Below are positions 1-8,409 of a DNA stretch of 64,000 nucleotides, one piece after another; within the stretch, counting starts at the first letter, position 1; each line of letters opens with the position of its first letter. A program made the translations under genes and the position numbers. The stretch covers positions 558,001 through 622,000 of the forward strand of contig JPOM01000001.1 of the NCBI GenBank assembly GCA_000733915.1. The letters run 5' to 3'. The DNA is from Caulobacteraceae bacterium PMMR1. GTDB lineage: Bacteria > Pseudomonadota > Alphaproteobacteria > Caulobacterales > Caulobacteraceae. Under the pieces are notes generated by a model. It worked only from the letters and a program-made list of their open reading frames with translations, did not search any database and had not been told where the DNA came from.

Positions 1-933
1 CGGCGTGCCCTCGTCGTCGATGGTCAGGGACCCGCGCCGCTCCGGGATCGTGCCGTCGTCGATGACGGTCACGCCCGTCGCTGCGACCCGGTCTCCGATG
101 CGGCCGGAGAAGGCGGACGAGCCCTTGCGGTTGAAGTCGCCCTCCAGGCCGTGGCCCACCGCCTCGTGCAGCAGCACGCCGTTCCAGCCCGGCCCCAGCA
201 CCACGTCCATCTCGCCGGCCGGGCACGCCACCGCGTCCAGGTTGACGAGCGCCTGACGCAACGCCTCGTCCACCTGCGCCTGCCAGCGCTCGGGCCGGAT
301 CCAGGTCTCAAAGTGCGCCCGCCCCCCCTCGCCGGAGGAGCCCGTCTCCCGCCGGCCGTCCCGCTCCACGGTGACGGAGATGTTGACGCGTGCAAGCGGG
401 CGGATGTCGCGCAGCAAGGCCCCGTCGGCGCGCACGATCTCGATCACGCGCCGCTCGCCGCTGATGGAGGCGGAGACCTGGACCACCCGGGGGTCGCGCC
501 CCCGGGCCCAGGCGTCGATCTCCTGCAATAGGGCCGCCTTCTCGCCGAAGGACGGCCGCGCCACCACGTCGTCGTCGCCATAGAGGCGGGCGTTGGTGCG
601 GCGCGGACCCTCGGCCATGGTCCCGGCGTAGCCCCGCTTGGCGAGAGAGGCGGCGTCGGCGGCGCGCCGGATGGCGGCCTCGGAGACCTCGCTGGCGTGC
701 GCATAGCCCGCCGTCTCGCCCGCCACGACCCGCAGGCCGAACCCCTCCGTGGTGTCGTAGGCCGCGCTCTTCAGCCGGCCGTCGTCAAAGACCAGGGACT
801 CGCTCTCCGAGCGCTCGACGAACAGTTCGCCGTCGTCCGCCCCCCTAAGCGCCTCCGCCAGGATCGACTGCGCGCGCTGGGGATCGACCCCCGCTGCGTC
901 CAGGAGCGAGGGGGCGGGCGTGATGGCGTTCAT
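1..933 (-). CDS. tldD: TldD-family metalloprotease (3' end cut by window edge)
   Basis: The first 311 codons are present; the C-terminal part lies beyond base 1. TldD forms a zinc protease with TldE/PmbA that degrades unfolded peptides and matures some peptide products. The zinc motif HEAVGH sits at residues 256-261, followed by the typical LEGDFNRK stretch, and the conserved DDGTIPERRGSL segment lies near residue 292. I chose the ATG at 933 because the protein then begins with a normal TldD N-terminus. It lies about 100 bp downstream of parE on the same strand, so the two may be cotranscribed. No tldE is visible in this window. Confidence 0.93.
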   Translation of the reverse strand, partial: MNAITPAPSLLDAAGVDPQRAQSILAEALRGADDGELFVERSESESLVFDDGRLKSAAYDTTEGFGLRVVAGETAGYAHASEVSEAAIRRAADAASLAKRGYAGTMAEGPRRTNARLYGDDDVVARPSFGEKAALLQEIDAWARGRDPRVVQVSASISGERRVIEIVRADGALLRDIRPLARVNISVTVERDGRRETGSSGEGGRAHFETWIRPERWQAQVDEALRQALVNLDAVACPAGEMDVVLGPGWNGVLLHEAVGHGLEGDFNRKGSSAFSGRIGDRVAATGVTVIDDGTIPERRGSLTIDDEGTP

Positions 934-1034
934 GCGGGTGACTCGGACCTTTCGTTCGCGCCCTTTAGATTGCGGCCCGCCCGCCCTGGGACAAGGGCGT
1001 GCGTCCCCGCGCGGCGCCGCGGCGATGCGGCGGA

Positions 1035-3134
1035 TCAGACGTCCAGGTCCTCGGCGGCGAACTCCGCATTCTCCTGGATGAACTGGAAGCGCGCCTCGGG
1101 CCGGCGGCCCATCAGCTTCTCCACCAACGCCTCCACCGGCTCCTCGGCGCGGGGCAGGGTCACCCGGGCGAGCGTGCGCGTGGCCGGGTTCATGGTGGTT
1201 TCCTTCAGCTGGGCCGGCATCATCTCGCCCAGGCCCTTGAACCGGCTGATGTCGGGCTTTTTGCCCTTGAACAGCGTGGCGATCAGCTCGTCGCGGTGGG
1301 CGTCGTCGCGGGCGTAGGCGACGGTGCAGCCGTGGCTCAGGCGATAGAGCGGCGGCAGCGCCAGATAGAGCCGCCCGGCCCGCACCACCTCCGGCAGGGT
1401 GCGATAGAAGAAGGTGATCAAGAGGCTGGCGATGTGCGCCCCGTCCACGTCGGCGTCGGTCATGATCACCACGCGGTCGTAGCGGAGGTCCTCCTCGCGG
1501 TATCGGCTGCCGCCCTGGACGCCCAGCGCCAGCATGAGGTCCGACAGCTCCGCGTTCTTGGCCAGCTTGTCCGTCGCCGCGGAGGCGACGTTTAAGATCT
1601 TGCCCCGCAGCGGGAGCACCGCCTGGGTCGCGCGGTCGCGCGCCTGCTTGGCGGAGCCGCCGGCGGAATCGCCCTCCACCAGGAAGATCTCCGAGTTCTC
1701 CGCCCCGGTCTTGGAGCAGTCGGCGAGCTTGCCGGGCAGGCGCAGCTTGCGGGTGGCCGAAGCGCGGGCGACCTCGCGGTCCTTGCGCCGCTTCAGCCGC
1801 TCCTCCGCCGTGTCGATCACGAACTGCAGCAGGGCGTTGGCGAGCTTGGGCTGGGCCGTCAGCCAGTGGTCGAGGGGATCGCGCAGCGCCGTCTCGACCA
1901 GCTTCTGCGCCTCCTGCGAGGACAGGCGCTCCTTGGTCTGGCCCTGGAACTCCGGGTTGCGAATGAAGACCGAGATGAGCGCGCCCGCGTGGGCCGCCAC
2001 GTCCTCTGCGGTGATCACGCCCGCGCGCCGTTCGCCGGTCAGCTCGGCATAGGCCTTCAGGCCCCGGGTCAGGGCGGCGCGCAGGCCCGCCTCGTGCGTC
2101 CCGCCCTCGGGCGTCGGAACGGTGTTGCAATAGCTCTGGGTGAAGCCGTCCGCCTCGCCAAAGCCGGAGGGGCTCCAGGTGACGGCCCACTCCACCGCAC
2201 CCGCCTCGCCCTGCCGCTCGATCCTGCCGGCGAAGGGGTCGGGCGTGATCGTCTCCACGCCGGCGGTGCGCTCCTTCAGGAAGTCCGCAAGCCCGTTTGG
2301 GAAGTGGAAGGTCGCCTCGGGCGGCGTGGTGTCGGCGATCCGCTCCGGCGCGCACGTCCAGCGGATCTCCACGCCCCGGAACAGATAGGCCTTGGAGCGC
2401 GCCATGCGGTAGATCCGCGCAGGCTTGAAGGCGCAGCCCTCGCCGAAAATCTCCGGGTCGGGCTCGAAGCGCACGAGGGTGCCGCGCTTGCGGGAGGGGC
2501 CGACGCGCTCGATGGGGCCCTGCGGGTGACCGCGGGAGAAGCTCTGGCGCCACTCCGCCCCGTCGCGCCAGACGGCGACGTCCAGCCGCTTCGACAGGGC
2601 GTTGACGACGCTCACGCCCACGCCGTGCAGGCCGCCCGAGGTCTCGTAGGCCTTGCCGGAGAACTTCCCGCCGGAGTGCAGGACGGTCATGATGACCTCC
2701 AGCGCCGACTTGCCCGGATGGCGGGGGTGCGGGTCCACAGGGATGCCCCGCCCGTCGTCGCGCACGCTGAGCGCGCCGTCCGCCTCCAGCCGCACCTCGA
2801 TCAGCTTGGCGTGGCCGGCGACCGCCTCGTCCATGGCGTTGTCGAGCACCTCGGCGAAGAGGTGGTGCAGCGCGCGCTCGTCGGTGCCGCCGATGTACAT
2901 GCCCGGGCGCCGGCGGACGGGCTCCAGCCCCTCCAGCACCTCGATGTCGGCCGCCGAATAGCTGGACGCCTGGGCGGAAGGCGCGCTCGGGGCGACGGGC
3001 GGCGGGGGCGAGGCGAGCTGCGGCTTGGGCTCCGCCGTCCCGTCCAGGACCGGGTGCGCCGGCAGGGGCAGGGAGGCGGGGTCCTCCCCGAACAGGTCGA
3101 GGGCGGGAGCGGCTTTGCGGACGGCCTTGGCCAT
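1035..3134 (-). CDS. parE: DNA topoisomerase IV subunit B
   Basis: The 699-residue ATPase subunit of topoisomerase IV, which with ParC decatenates daughter chromosomes. A GHKL ATPase domain comes first (DNAMDE motif; GGLHGVGVSVVNAL lid), then the transducer, then a TOPRIM domain with EGDSAGG and DADVDGAHI. The protein lacks the long insert of gram-negative GyrB, which together with its short C-terminal tail favours ParE over GyrB. An N-terminal Pro/Ala-rich stretch of about 70 residues precedes the domain. An upstream in-frame ATG at 3194 exists, but the ATG at 3134 has a strong Shine-Dalgarno (GGGGAGGA) about 8 bases away, so I use that one. Confidence 0.93.
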   Translation of the reverse strand: MAKAVRKAAPALDLFGEDPASLPLPAHPVLDGTAEPKPQLASPPPPVAPSAPSAQASSYSAADIEVLEGLEPVRRRPGMYIGGTDERALHHLFAEVLDNAMDEAVAGHAKLIEVRLEADGALSVRDDGRGIPVDPHPRHPGKSALEVIMTVLHSGGKFSGKAYETSGGLHGVGVSVVNALSKRLDVAVWRDGAEWRQSFSRGHPQGPIERVGPSRKRGTLVRFEPDPEIFGEGCAFKPARIYRMARSKAYLFRGVEIRWTCAPERIADTTPPEATFHFPNGLADFLKERTAGVETITPDPFAGRIERQGEAGAVEWAVTWSPSGFGEADGFTQSYCNTVPTPEGGTHEAGLRAALTRGLKAYAELTGERRAGVITAEDVAAHAGALISVFIRNPEFQGQTKERLSSQEAQKLVETALRDPLDHWLTAQPKLANALLQFVIDTAEERLKRRKDREVARASATRKLRLPGKLADCSKTGAENSEIFLVEGDSAGGSAKQARDRATQAVLPLRGKILNVASAATDKLAKNAELSDLMLALGVQGGSRYREEDLRYDRVVIMTDADVDGAHIASLLITFFYRTLPEVVRAGRLYLALPPLYRLSHGCTVAYARDDAHRDELIATLFKGKKPDISRFKGLGEMMPAQLKETTMNPATRTLARVTLPRAEEPVEALVEKLMGRRPEARFQFIQENAEFAAEDLDV

Positions 3135-3292
3135 GCGGCGATCCTCCCCGATTCGGCGACCCGGCGGTATGCGGCTCTGCGGCGCCCGGATCAAGGCGGC
3201 GTCGACGGCGCTCCCTGGCCCGCCGCGCCGGGCTGATTGCGAAGCCGCGGCTGCGCTGATACCTCAGGCGCAAAGGTATCGAGGGGCGCGTG

Positions 3293-3703
3293 ATGGCCGC
3301 CAATTTCGGGAGCATGCGCCCGCGAAGCCGCGGAGCGCTGGTCGAGATTCTGAGCTTCGACCGCATCATGGTCGGGCCGATCACGCACCTGATCTACTGG
3401 GCGGGCCTGGGCATCATCGCCATCATGGGCTTTGGCGTCGTCGGCGCCTCGGCGGGGCTGGCGATCCGGGAGCCGACGCTGACCAGCGTGCTGCTCGCCC
3501 TGCCGGTGCTGGTCGCGGGCCTTTTGGCCATGGCGGCGATCGGCCTGATCTGGCGCGCCCTGTGCGAGTTCTTCTTGACAGTGTTCCAGATCGCCGACGA
3601 TCTGCGGGGGCTTCGGCAAGGGCTGAACGAGCTCGTGGCCGCCCAGGCCGCGGCGGCCGCGGCCCAGAACGCCAAGGCCCCGCCGGCGGCCGAGGGGCCC
3701 TAA
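3293..3703 (+). CDS. DUF4282 domain membrane protein
   Basis: A protein of about 136 residues with two hydrophobic segments (about residues 30-55 and 65-95) after the motif LSFDRIMVGPITHLIYW, which is characteristic of DUF4282. The Ala-rich tail (residues 115-137) is low in complexity. The family has no known function; its members are small inner-membrane proteins. GTG at 3290 lies directly before the ATG at 3293, and GAGGGG at 3281 is the ribosome binding site for either. It is divergent from parE and convergent with the GH10 gene. Confidence 0.75.
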   Translation: MAANFGSMRPRSRGALVEILSFDRIMVGPITHLIYWAGLGIIAIMGFGVVGASAGLAIREPTLTSVLLALPVLVAGLLAMAAIGLIWRALCEFFLTVFQIADDLRGLRQGLNELVAAQAAAAAAQNAKAPPAAEGP

Positions 3704-3739
3704 GCGAGAACCTCTAAGCAAGGACCCTCAAGCGAGGAC
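3698..3739. repeat. Three tandem copies of a 14-bp repeat between convergent genes
   Basis: Three head-to-tail, imperfect 14-base units at 3698-3711, 3712-3725 and 3726-3739, with consensus CYCTAAGCRAGGAC. The array covers the stop codon of the DUF4282 gene (TAA 3701-3703) and the stop codon of the GH10 gene on the other strand (TGA 3730-3728). Further stop triplets occur in the repeats on both strands. There is no hairpin with a T-run, so it is not an evident intrinsic terminator. Confidence 0.7.
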
Positions 3740-4782
3740 TTTGGCGAGCGCGCGGGCGGCCAGCTTCGGCCGGCCCTCGGCGTCGAACAGCAGCGGCGCA
3801 TCGTCCGCCCCGCCCGGCTGGCCGCGCAGCCAGGAGTCCCGGTCCCTGAGCCCCCAGACCGTCAGCGCCCAGCGTTGGCGTGCGGGCAGGGCCATCAGCG
3901 CCTCGCCCGCCTCCTGCACCCGCGCCGCCTGGCGCTCGGCGGGGGCGTGGGGTCGAGCGCGCCGCCGCGGGTGGACACGTCCAGCTCCGACACGTGCACG
4001 GGCAGGCCCAACGAGGCCAGGTCGGCGACCGCCGTCCTGATCGCGCCCTTGGGCGTATCGATGCTGACGTGGGTCTGGGTGCCGAGCCCGCCCAGCGGCG
4101 CGCCGCTCTTCAGCAGGCTCTCGGCCAGGCGCAGGAAAGCCAGCCGCTTCTTGGGCCGGCTCTCCAGGTCGTAGTCGTTCAGGAACAGCACGGCGTCGGG
4201 GTCGGCGGCCCGGGCGGCGCGAAAGCTCTCGGCCACATAGCCGATGCCGCCGAAGGCCTGGCTCCAGAGGCAATTGCGGTAGCCCTCGCCATGCGCCTCG
4301 ACGGGCTCGTTGACCACGTCCCAGCTCGCCGCGCGGCCCCGATAGCGGCCCGCCACCTCGCCCACATAGTCGAGCATGCGCGCCCGCAGCTTGGGCGCAT
4401 CGCCGGCCAGGGCCTCGAAGGCGGGCGGGTGCTCGGCGTACCAGACCAGGGTGTGGCCGTGCAGGCGCAGGCCCCGGTCGCGGGCGAAGTCGGCGATCGC
4501 GTCGGCCCGGGCGAAGTCGAGCGCCCCCGCCTTGCCCACGATCGCCTCCATCTTCATCTCCCACTCCGGCGTCAGCTGGCCGAAGTTCGAGGCGAAGAGG
4601 TCGGCCCAGGCGGGATCGCTGGTGTCGCCGGTCTTGGCGCAGCAGCCGACGGTCAGGCGCGAAATCTGCTTCAGCGGCGGGAGCGGACCCGTCTCGGGCG
4701 CGGTCGCCGCCCGCCCCTGGCATCCCGCCAGCGCCGCCGCGCCCAGGATCGCGCTCCGCCGGTCCAGGCCGGAGCCCGTCAT
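3728..4782 (-). CDS. Endo-1,4-beta-xylanase, GH10 (frameshifted)
   Basis: A glycoside hydrolase family 10 enzyme, which cleaves xylan main chains. From ATG 4782 the protein starts with a twin-arginine-like RR at residues 8-9, a short hydrophobic segment and the lipobox LAGC (Cys21), so it is a likely Tat-exported lipoprotein. Visible GH10 marks are HGHTLVWY (108-115), acid/base Glu159 in DVVNEP and nucleophile Glu266 in HVSELD. After DVSTRGGALDP the frame is lost near 3941-3955; the next frame continues HAPAERQ and keeps the conserved WGLRDRDSWL near the C-terminus, ending at 3728. One extra C in the CCCC run would restore one reading frame, so this is either a sequencing error or a recent mutation. 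Its ATG overlaps the preceding gene's stop (ATGA). Confidence 0.8.
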
Positions 4783-5280
4783 CGCGAGGGGACCTTGCGG
4801 TGGAAGCCGGTCAGCTTCGCCAGCGGCATGCCCATGAGCGACAGTCGTACTTCCTTCAACACCACGTCGGGCGAGGTCGCGACGAACAGGGCGTCGTAGA
4901 TCAGCACGCGCTCGCCAAGCCCCGGCGTGCCCAGGCGGTTGAAGCGAAAGCGCCATGTCGGTCCTTTCAGCTCCACCTTGGGCTTGCCGACCATGGTCAG
5001 CTCGGTGGCCGTGAACGCCCCTGCGCGTCGCGCCCGACCGCCCAGCGCATGGCGTCCCGCTCGCCGTCCTCGAACAGATAGGTCTCGTCGAAGTGCAGCT
5101 CCGGGAAGCCGGGGTCCCGCGACCCTTCGGTCACGATCAGGCACCGCCGCCGGCCTGCAGACTGCGCACCAGCGCGCTGCCCTCCGTCCGCCCCTCGAAG
5201 AAGGCTTCCGGATCGAAGGTGGTGACGAAGCCCTCGCTCGCGAGCGCCTGGGCGCCGGTGCGCAGGGTCGCGACGGTCAA
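4779..5280 (-). pseudogene. DUF3833-like protein, two frameshifts
   Basis: Coding sequence in three successive frames. It starts with TTG at 5280, overlapping the hydrolase stop (TTGA), and runs to about 5145 with FFEGRTEGSALVRSLQ. A second frame gives CLIVTEGSRDPGFPELHF and YLFEDGERDAMRW to about 5020. A third frame gives AFTATELTMVGKPKVEL and runs to the stop at 4779. Joined, these give about 165 residues with the layout of DUF3833 proteins (an EGRTEG start, a YxFEDGE centre, an acyl-chain-binding-like barrel). The family match is by eye and moderate. Both breaks are in G/C runs. The end overlaps the GH10 start, so the gene sits in the middle of a coupled three-gene operon. Confidence 0.5.
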
Positions 5281-6674
5281 GGCTTTAGCCGCGCGACCAG
5301 CCAGTCGCGCATCAGGGTGACGACCTCCGGCGAGATCGTCTCCTCGATCTTGCCGTACTCGTCGGGCAGGCCCGTGCCGGCATGCTGGAAAAGGTGGTTC
5401 AGGCCCGGCAACGCCTTGAGGGTCACGTCGGGGTCGTCGGCCAGCGCCGATTTCAGAGCGGGAAGGTTCTGGTCGGCCGGCACCTGCAAATCCTTCGACC
5501 CGTTCAGCGCCAGCACGGGGGCGCGCACCGCCCTCAGGTCGGGCCTGGGGTCGTGGGACAAGAACCAGCGCACCCACGGCCACCTCGTCTTGGCCGCCGC
5601 GGCCTCCTGAGCGGCTTCGGGCGCGCCGGACCTGGCCGACGCCGCCTTGAACGCCCGGCGCGCGGCCTCCGGCGTCGGCGCGGCGAGCACGGCGGCGTAG
5701 ACCGCCCGGTTGGCCGCCTCGGCGGCGCTCAGCTGCTCCGGCGTCGCCCCGGCCGCGGCCCCGATCGCTCGGGCCTGGGCGAGCAGAAGCTCGTCCCCCC
5801 GCACCCCCGGCCCCGCCATCAGCACCAGCGCAGCGATCCTGCGGTCGTGCGCTGCGATCATGGGGGCGATCACCGCACCCTCGCTGTGGCCGGCAAGGGC
5901 GATGCGGGCGGGGTCGATGTCGGGCCGGCTGCGGAGAAAGGCGACCGCGGCCTCGATATCGGTGGCGAAGTCCGCGGTGGTGGAGGCGGCGAACACGCCC
6001 TCCGACTTTCCAACGCCCCGGTCGTCGAGCCGCAGCACGGCGATCCCTGCGCGCGTCAGGGCGTCGGCGATCACGGCAAAGGGCTTGTGCTCAAAGATGG
6101 TCTCGTCCCGGTCCTGGGGGCCCGAGCCGGTGATGAGCACCGCCGCGGGATGCCGGCCCGAGGTCGGCGGCAGGGTCAGGGCGCCGGCCAGCCGGATGTG
6201 CGCGGTCGGGTTCTCGACCCTGACCTCCTCAGTCCGGTATGGGAAGGGCGGCTTGGGCGTCTGCGGTCGGTTCAGGGCCGCCGCCGCGCCCGCTGCGAGG
6301 TCGAGGGGCAGGTCTGCGCCGCCCTGGGTCCAACGCCCCGTCCAGACCTTGCGCCCCGCGTCCCAGGTTCCCGACCACCTAGCGTGCGACACGGGGATCT
6401 GAAAGCTGAGCGCCTCGCCGGAAGCCGTCACCTCGCTCATCGGCAGGCCGGTCGCGTTCTGGTCCAGGCTGTCGAGCGTGCCCGTGAGCGCGCCCGGCGT
6501 CCCGGAGATGTGCGCCGCCATCCGGAGCTCAAGGCCGCTGGGCAGCTTCAGCTTGCCCTGCCAGTCCCCCACCGGCGACGGGGCCGCGGCGTGGGCCGCC
6601 AGCGGCGCGGCGCTAAAGATCGCCGCCGCCACAGCCCATCCGATCAGGGAGATGTCCATACGTCCGTTCGTCAT
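5277..6674 (-). CDS. Secreted alpha/beta hydrolase
   Basis: About 465 residues with a Sec-type signal peptide (hydrophobic stretch after MDISLIGW, cleavage probably at AHAAA). An N-terminal beta-rich domain of about 110 residues is followed by an alpha/beta-hydrolase fold. The nucleophile is in GHSEG, the oxyanion region is ITGSGPQDRDE and the acid/His part is GSKDLQVP and GLNHLFQ. The layout resembles the EstD-type carboxylesterases. The exact substrate is unknown; the neighbouring xylanase suggests an ester on plant polysaccharide, but that is inference. ATG 6674 is preferred because GGAG lies 6 bases before it, whereas it abuts the alternative ATG at 6680. It is the first gene of the operon, 66 bp downstream of tipF. 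Confidence 0.8.
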   Translation of the reverse strand: MTNGRMDISLIGWAVAAAIFSAAPLAAHAAAPSPVGDWQGKLKLPSGLELRMAAHISGTPGALTGTLDSLDQNATGLPMSEVTASGEALSFQIPVSHARWSGTWDAGRKVWTGRWTQGGADLPLDLAAGAAAALNRPQTPKPPFPYRTEEVRVENPTAHIRLAGALTLPPTSGRHPAAVLITGSGPQDRDETIFEHKPFAVIADALTRAGIAVLRLDDRGVGKSEGVFAASTTADFATDIEAAVAFLRSRPDIDPARIALAGHSEGAVIAPMIAAHDRRIAALVLMAGPGVRGDELLLAQARAIGAAAGATPEQLSAAEAANRAVYAAVLAAPTPEAARRAFKAASARSGAPEAAQEAAAAKTRWPWVRWFLSHDPRPDLRAVRAPVLALNGSKDLQVPADQNLPALKSALADDPDVTLKALPGLNHLFQHAGTGLPDEYGKIEETISPEVVTLMRDWLVARLKP

Positions 6675-6739
6675 GCCCATCTCCGGCGCAGCCTACCGCG
6701 CCCGTCGCCCCAGCGCGAGGGCGACACGAGGGCCGGTCC

Positions 6740-8026
6740 TTACCGCCTGACCGGTCGCTTCAGCGCGAGGTCGACAATCCCCGAGGGCGGGGCGGTCTCG
6801 GCCAGGACGGCGTCCTTGATCGGGCGCGGCTCGCCGAACAGGTTGCCCTGGGCCAGGCCGACGTCAAGCTCTAAGATGTCCACGACCTGGCGCTCGGATT
6901 CGACCTTCTCGGCGATCAGCTCCAAGCCGTAGCGGCGGGTCAGGCGCGCGAAGTCCTCCGCCGCGACATCCTTCAGCGCCCGGATCGCCGGCGCGTCCTC
7001 GGCCGCGGCGATGGTCTGCAGCAGGCGCTCCGCCGTGACCTTGACGAAGCGGACGTCCGCTCGCGCCAGGTCGGGGAAGTCGAGGTCGAGATCGCAAACC
7101 TTGTCGAGCGAGAAGCGGAAGCCGAGCTCGCCGAGCTTGGCCATGTTGCGGGCCTCCGTCGCGCCGCGGTCGTCGAACGCCGCCTGTCCAAGCTCGAAGA
7201 TGAGCGCGCCCGCCAGGTCGCGGTGCTCATCCAGGAACTCCAGGAACTGCGGGAAAAAGATCGGGTCGCCCAGAGAGGCCAGGGAGATGTTGCAGAAGAT
7301 GCCGATCTTGCGGTCCTGGCCCGCGAGACGGCGCACGATCTGCACGCAGCGGAAGAGCAGGAGGTTGTCGATGGCCGGCACCAGGCCTTCGGGCTCGGCC
7401 ACGGCCAGGTACTCTGCCGGCATCATGACGCGCCCGCTGTCGTCGCGCAGGCGGGTGTAGCTTTCGTAGTAGGAGGTCTTGCGCTGCGGCAGGCTGACGA
7501 CCGGCTGCAGGTACAGGTCCACGCGGTTGCCGGCCAGGGCGTCGCGCACGGTGGCGAGCAGGGCGGCTTCCTGGCGCTCGCGGCGCAGGCCCGGGCTTCG
7601 CGCGCGCTCCTCGAAGGCCGGCGCCGGGCTAAGGTCGGCGGTGCGCGCCTCCACCGTCTCCGCCAGGCGGGCGACCAGGTCCTCCAGTATGCGCACCTCG
7701 GTGGTCAGGGCCTCGGTGCGGGCGGCGCCCTCCGCGTCGGCTGTCACGGGGCGCTCGGCCCATTGCTCGATGGCGGCGTGGGCCGCCTCCAGGTGGTCGG
7801 CGAGGATCTGGTTGGCCTCGCGCAGGCCGTCGATCTGCCGCTGCAACCGGCCGAGGTCCAGCGCGCGGGCGACGAAAAGGTGCAGTCCCAGCGCCAGGCC
7901 GAAGGTGGCCACGAGCGCGCTCGCGCCCGCGCCCCAGCCCGCGCCGGCGCGCCAGAAGAGCGCCGCCACGGTGAGCGCGATCAGGACATAGGCGCCAAGA
8001 AGCAGCGCCGCGGCCGCTTTGCGCAT
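6740..8026 (-). CDS. tipF: TipF-type EAL-domain flagellar polarity protein
   Basis: 428 residues: two transmembrane helices near the N-terminus (about 5-25 and 35-55), a coiled coil (about 60-140, QRQIDGLREANQILADHLE) and a C-terminal EAL-like domain. This is the layout of Caulobacter TipF, a c-di-GMP-binding protein that places the flagellum at the new pole. The EAL signature is degenerate (YYESYTRLRDD instead of ExLxR), and other metal-binding positions are also altered (FELGQAAFDD, SLDKVCDLDLD). Binding without hydrolysis is therefore expected. An upstream GTG/ATG (8044) would add six residues. It lies next to pleD-divK on the same strand, separated by a gene remnant. Confidence 0.83.
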   Translation of the reverse strand: MRKAAAALLLGAYVLIALTVAALFWRAGAGWGAGASALVATFGLALGLHLFVARALDLGRLQRQIDGLREANQILADHLEAAHAAIEQWAERPVTADAEGAARTEALTTEVRILEDLVARLAETVEARTADLSPAPAFEERARSPGLRRERQEAALLATVRDALAGNRVDLYLQPVVSLPQRKTSYYESYTRLRDDSGRVMMPAEYLAVAEPEGLVPAIDNLLLFRCVQIVRRLAGQDRKIGIFCNISLASLGDPIFFPQFLEFLDEHRDLAGALIFELGQAAFDDRGATEARNMAKLGELGFRFSLDKVCDLDLDFPDLARADVRFVKVTAERLLQTIAAAEDAPAIRALKDVAAEDFARLTRRYGLELIAEKVESERQVVDILELDVGLAQGNLFGEPRPIKDAVLAETAPPSGIVDLALKRPVRR

Positions 8027-8104
8027 CGGATCAGTCCCCGCCACGAATCAACGGAGTATCCGACGCGTCGCCCGCCTTGGCGAGGGGCGGGCCTCGGGCC
8101 GTTT

Positions 8105-8393
8105 CAGGCCGCGCAGGCCTCGAACCCCGCCCGCAGCTCCGCCGCGTCGAGGTTGCGGCCGATAAACACCGCCCGGCTCCAGCGGAGCTCGTCCGCGCCC
8201 CAGGGCCGCTGCAGGTCGCCCTCCAGGATCATGTGCACGGCCTGGAAGACCAGCCGGCGGTGACGGGGGTCTTGGCGCGCCTGTCGGCTCGGGCGTCGTC
8301 GGTCGTCGTGAGGATTTCGGTCATGAGCCCGATGTGGGCCTGAGCGCGCCTCTTTTCACCCGCCGGGCGGGCGCCCTGGATGAAGCGGCCCTA
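8105..8393 (-). pseudogene. Remnant of a CobW-family GTPase (C-terminal end)
   Basis: The frame ending at the stop 8105-8107 reads RRLVFQAVHMILEGDLQRPW and then SRAVFIGRNLDAAELRAGF, which is the C-terminal domain of CobW/ZigA-type zinc metallochaperone GTPases (compare the family pattern FQxVHMxxxGxxxRPW and VFIGRxLD). The GTPase domain itself (GxxxxGKT) is absent: upstream of about 8277 the frame loses similarity, and only about 55 recognisable residues remain. A second frame (QAHIGLMTEILTTTDD) is open from about 8393 to 8277 and may be part of the same remnant. It sits between tipF and pleD. Confidence 0.6.
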
Positions 8394-8409
8394 GCTCGCG
8401 CGGCGCAGA

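Noticed and set aside
1866-3236. Long plus-strand reading frame opposite parE
   Set aside because: Shadow of parE; no family similarity and typical of the GC-skewed third-position pattern on the opposite strand.
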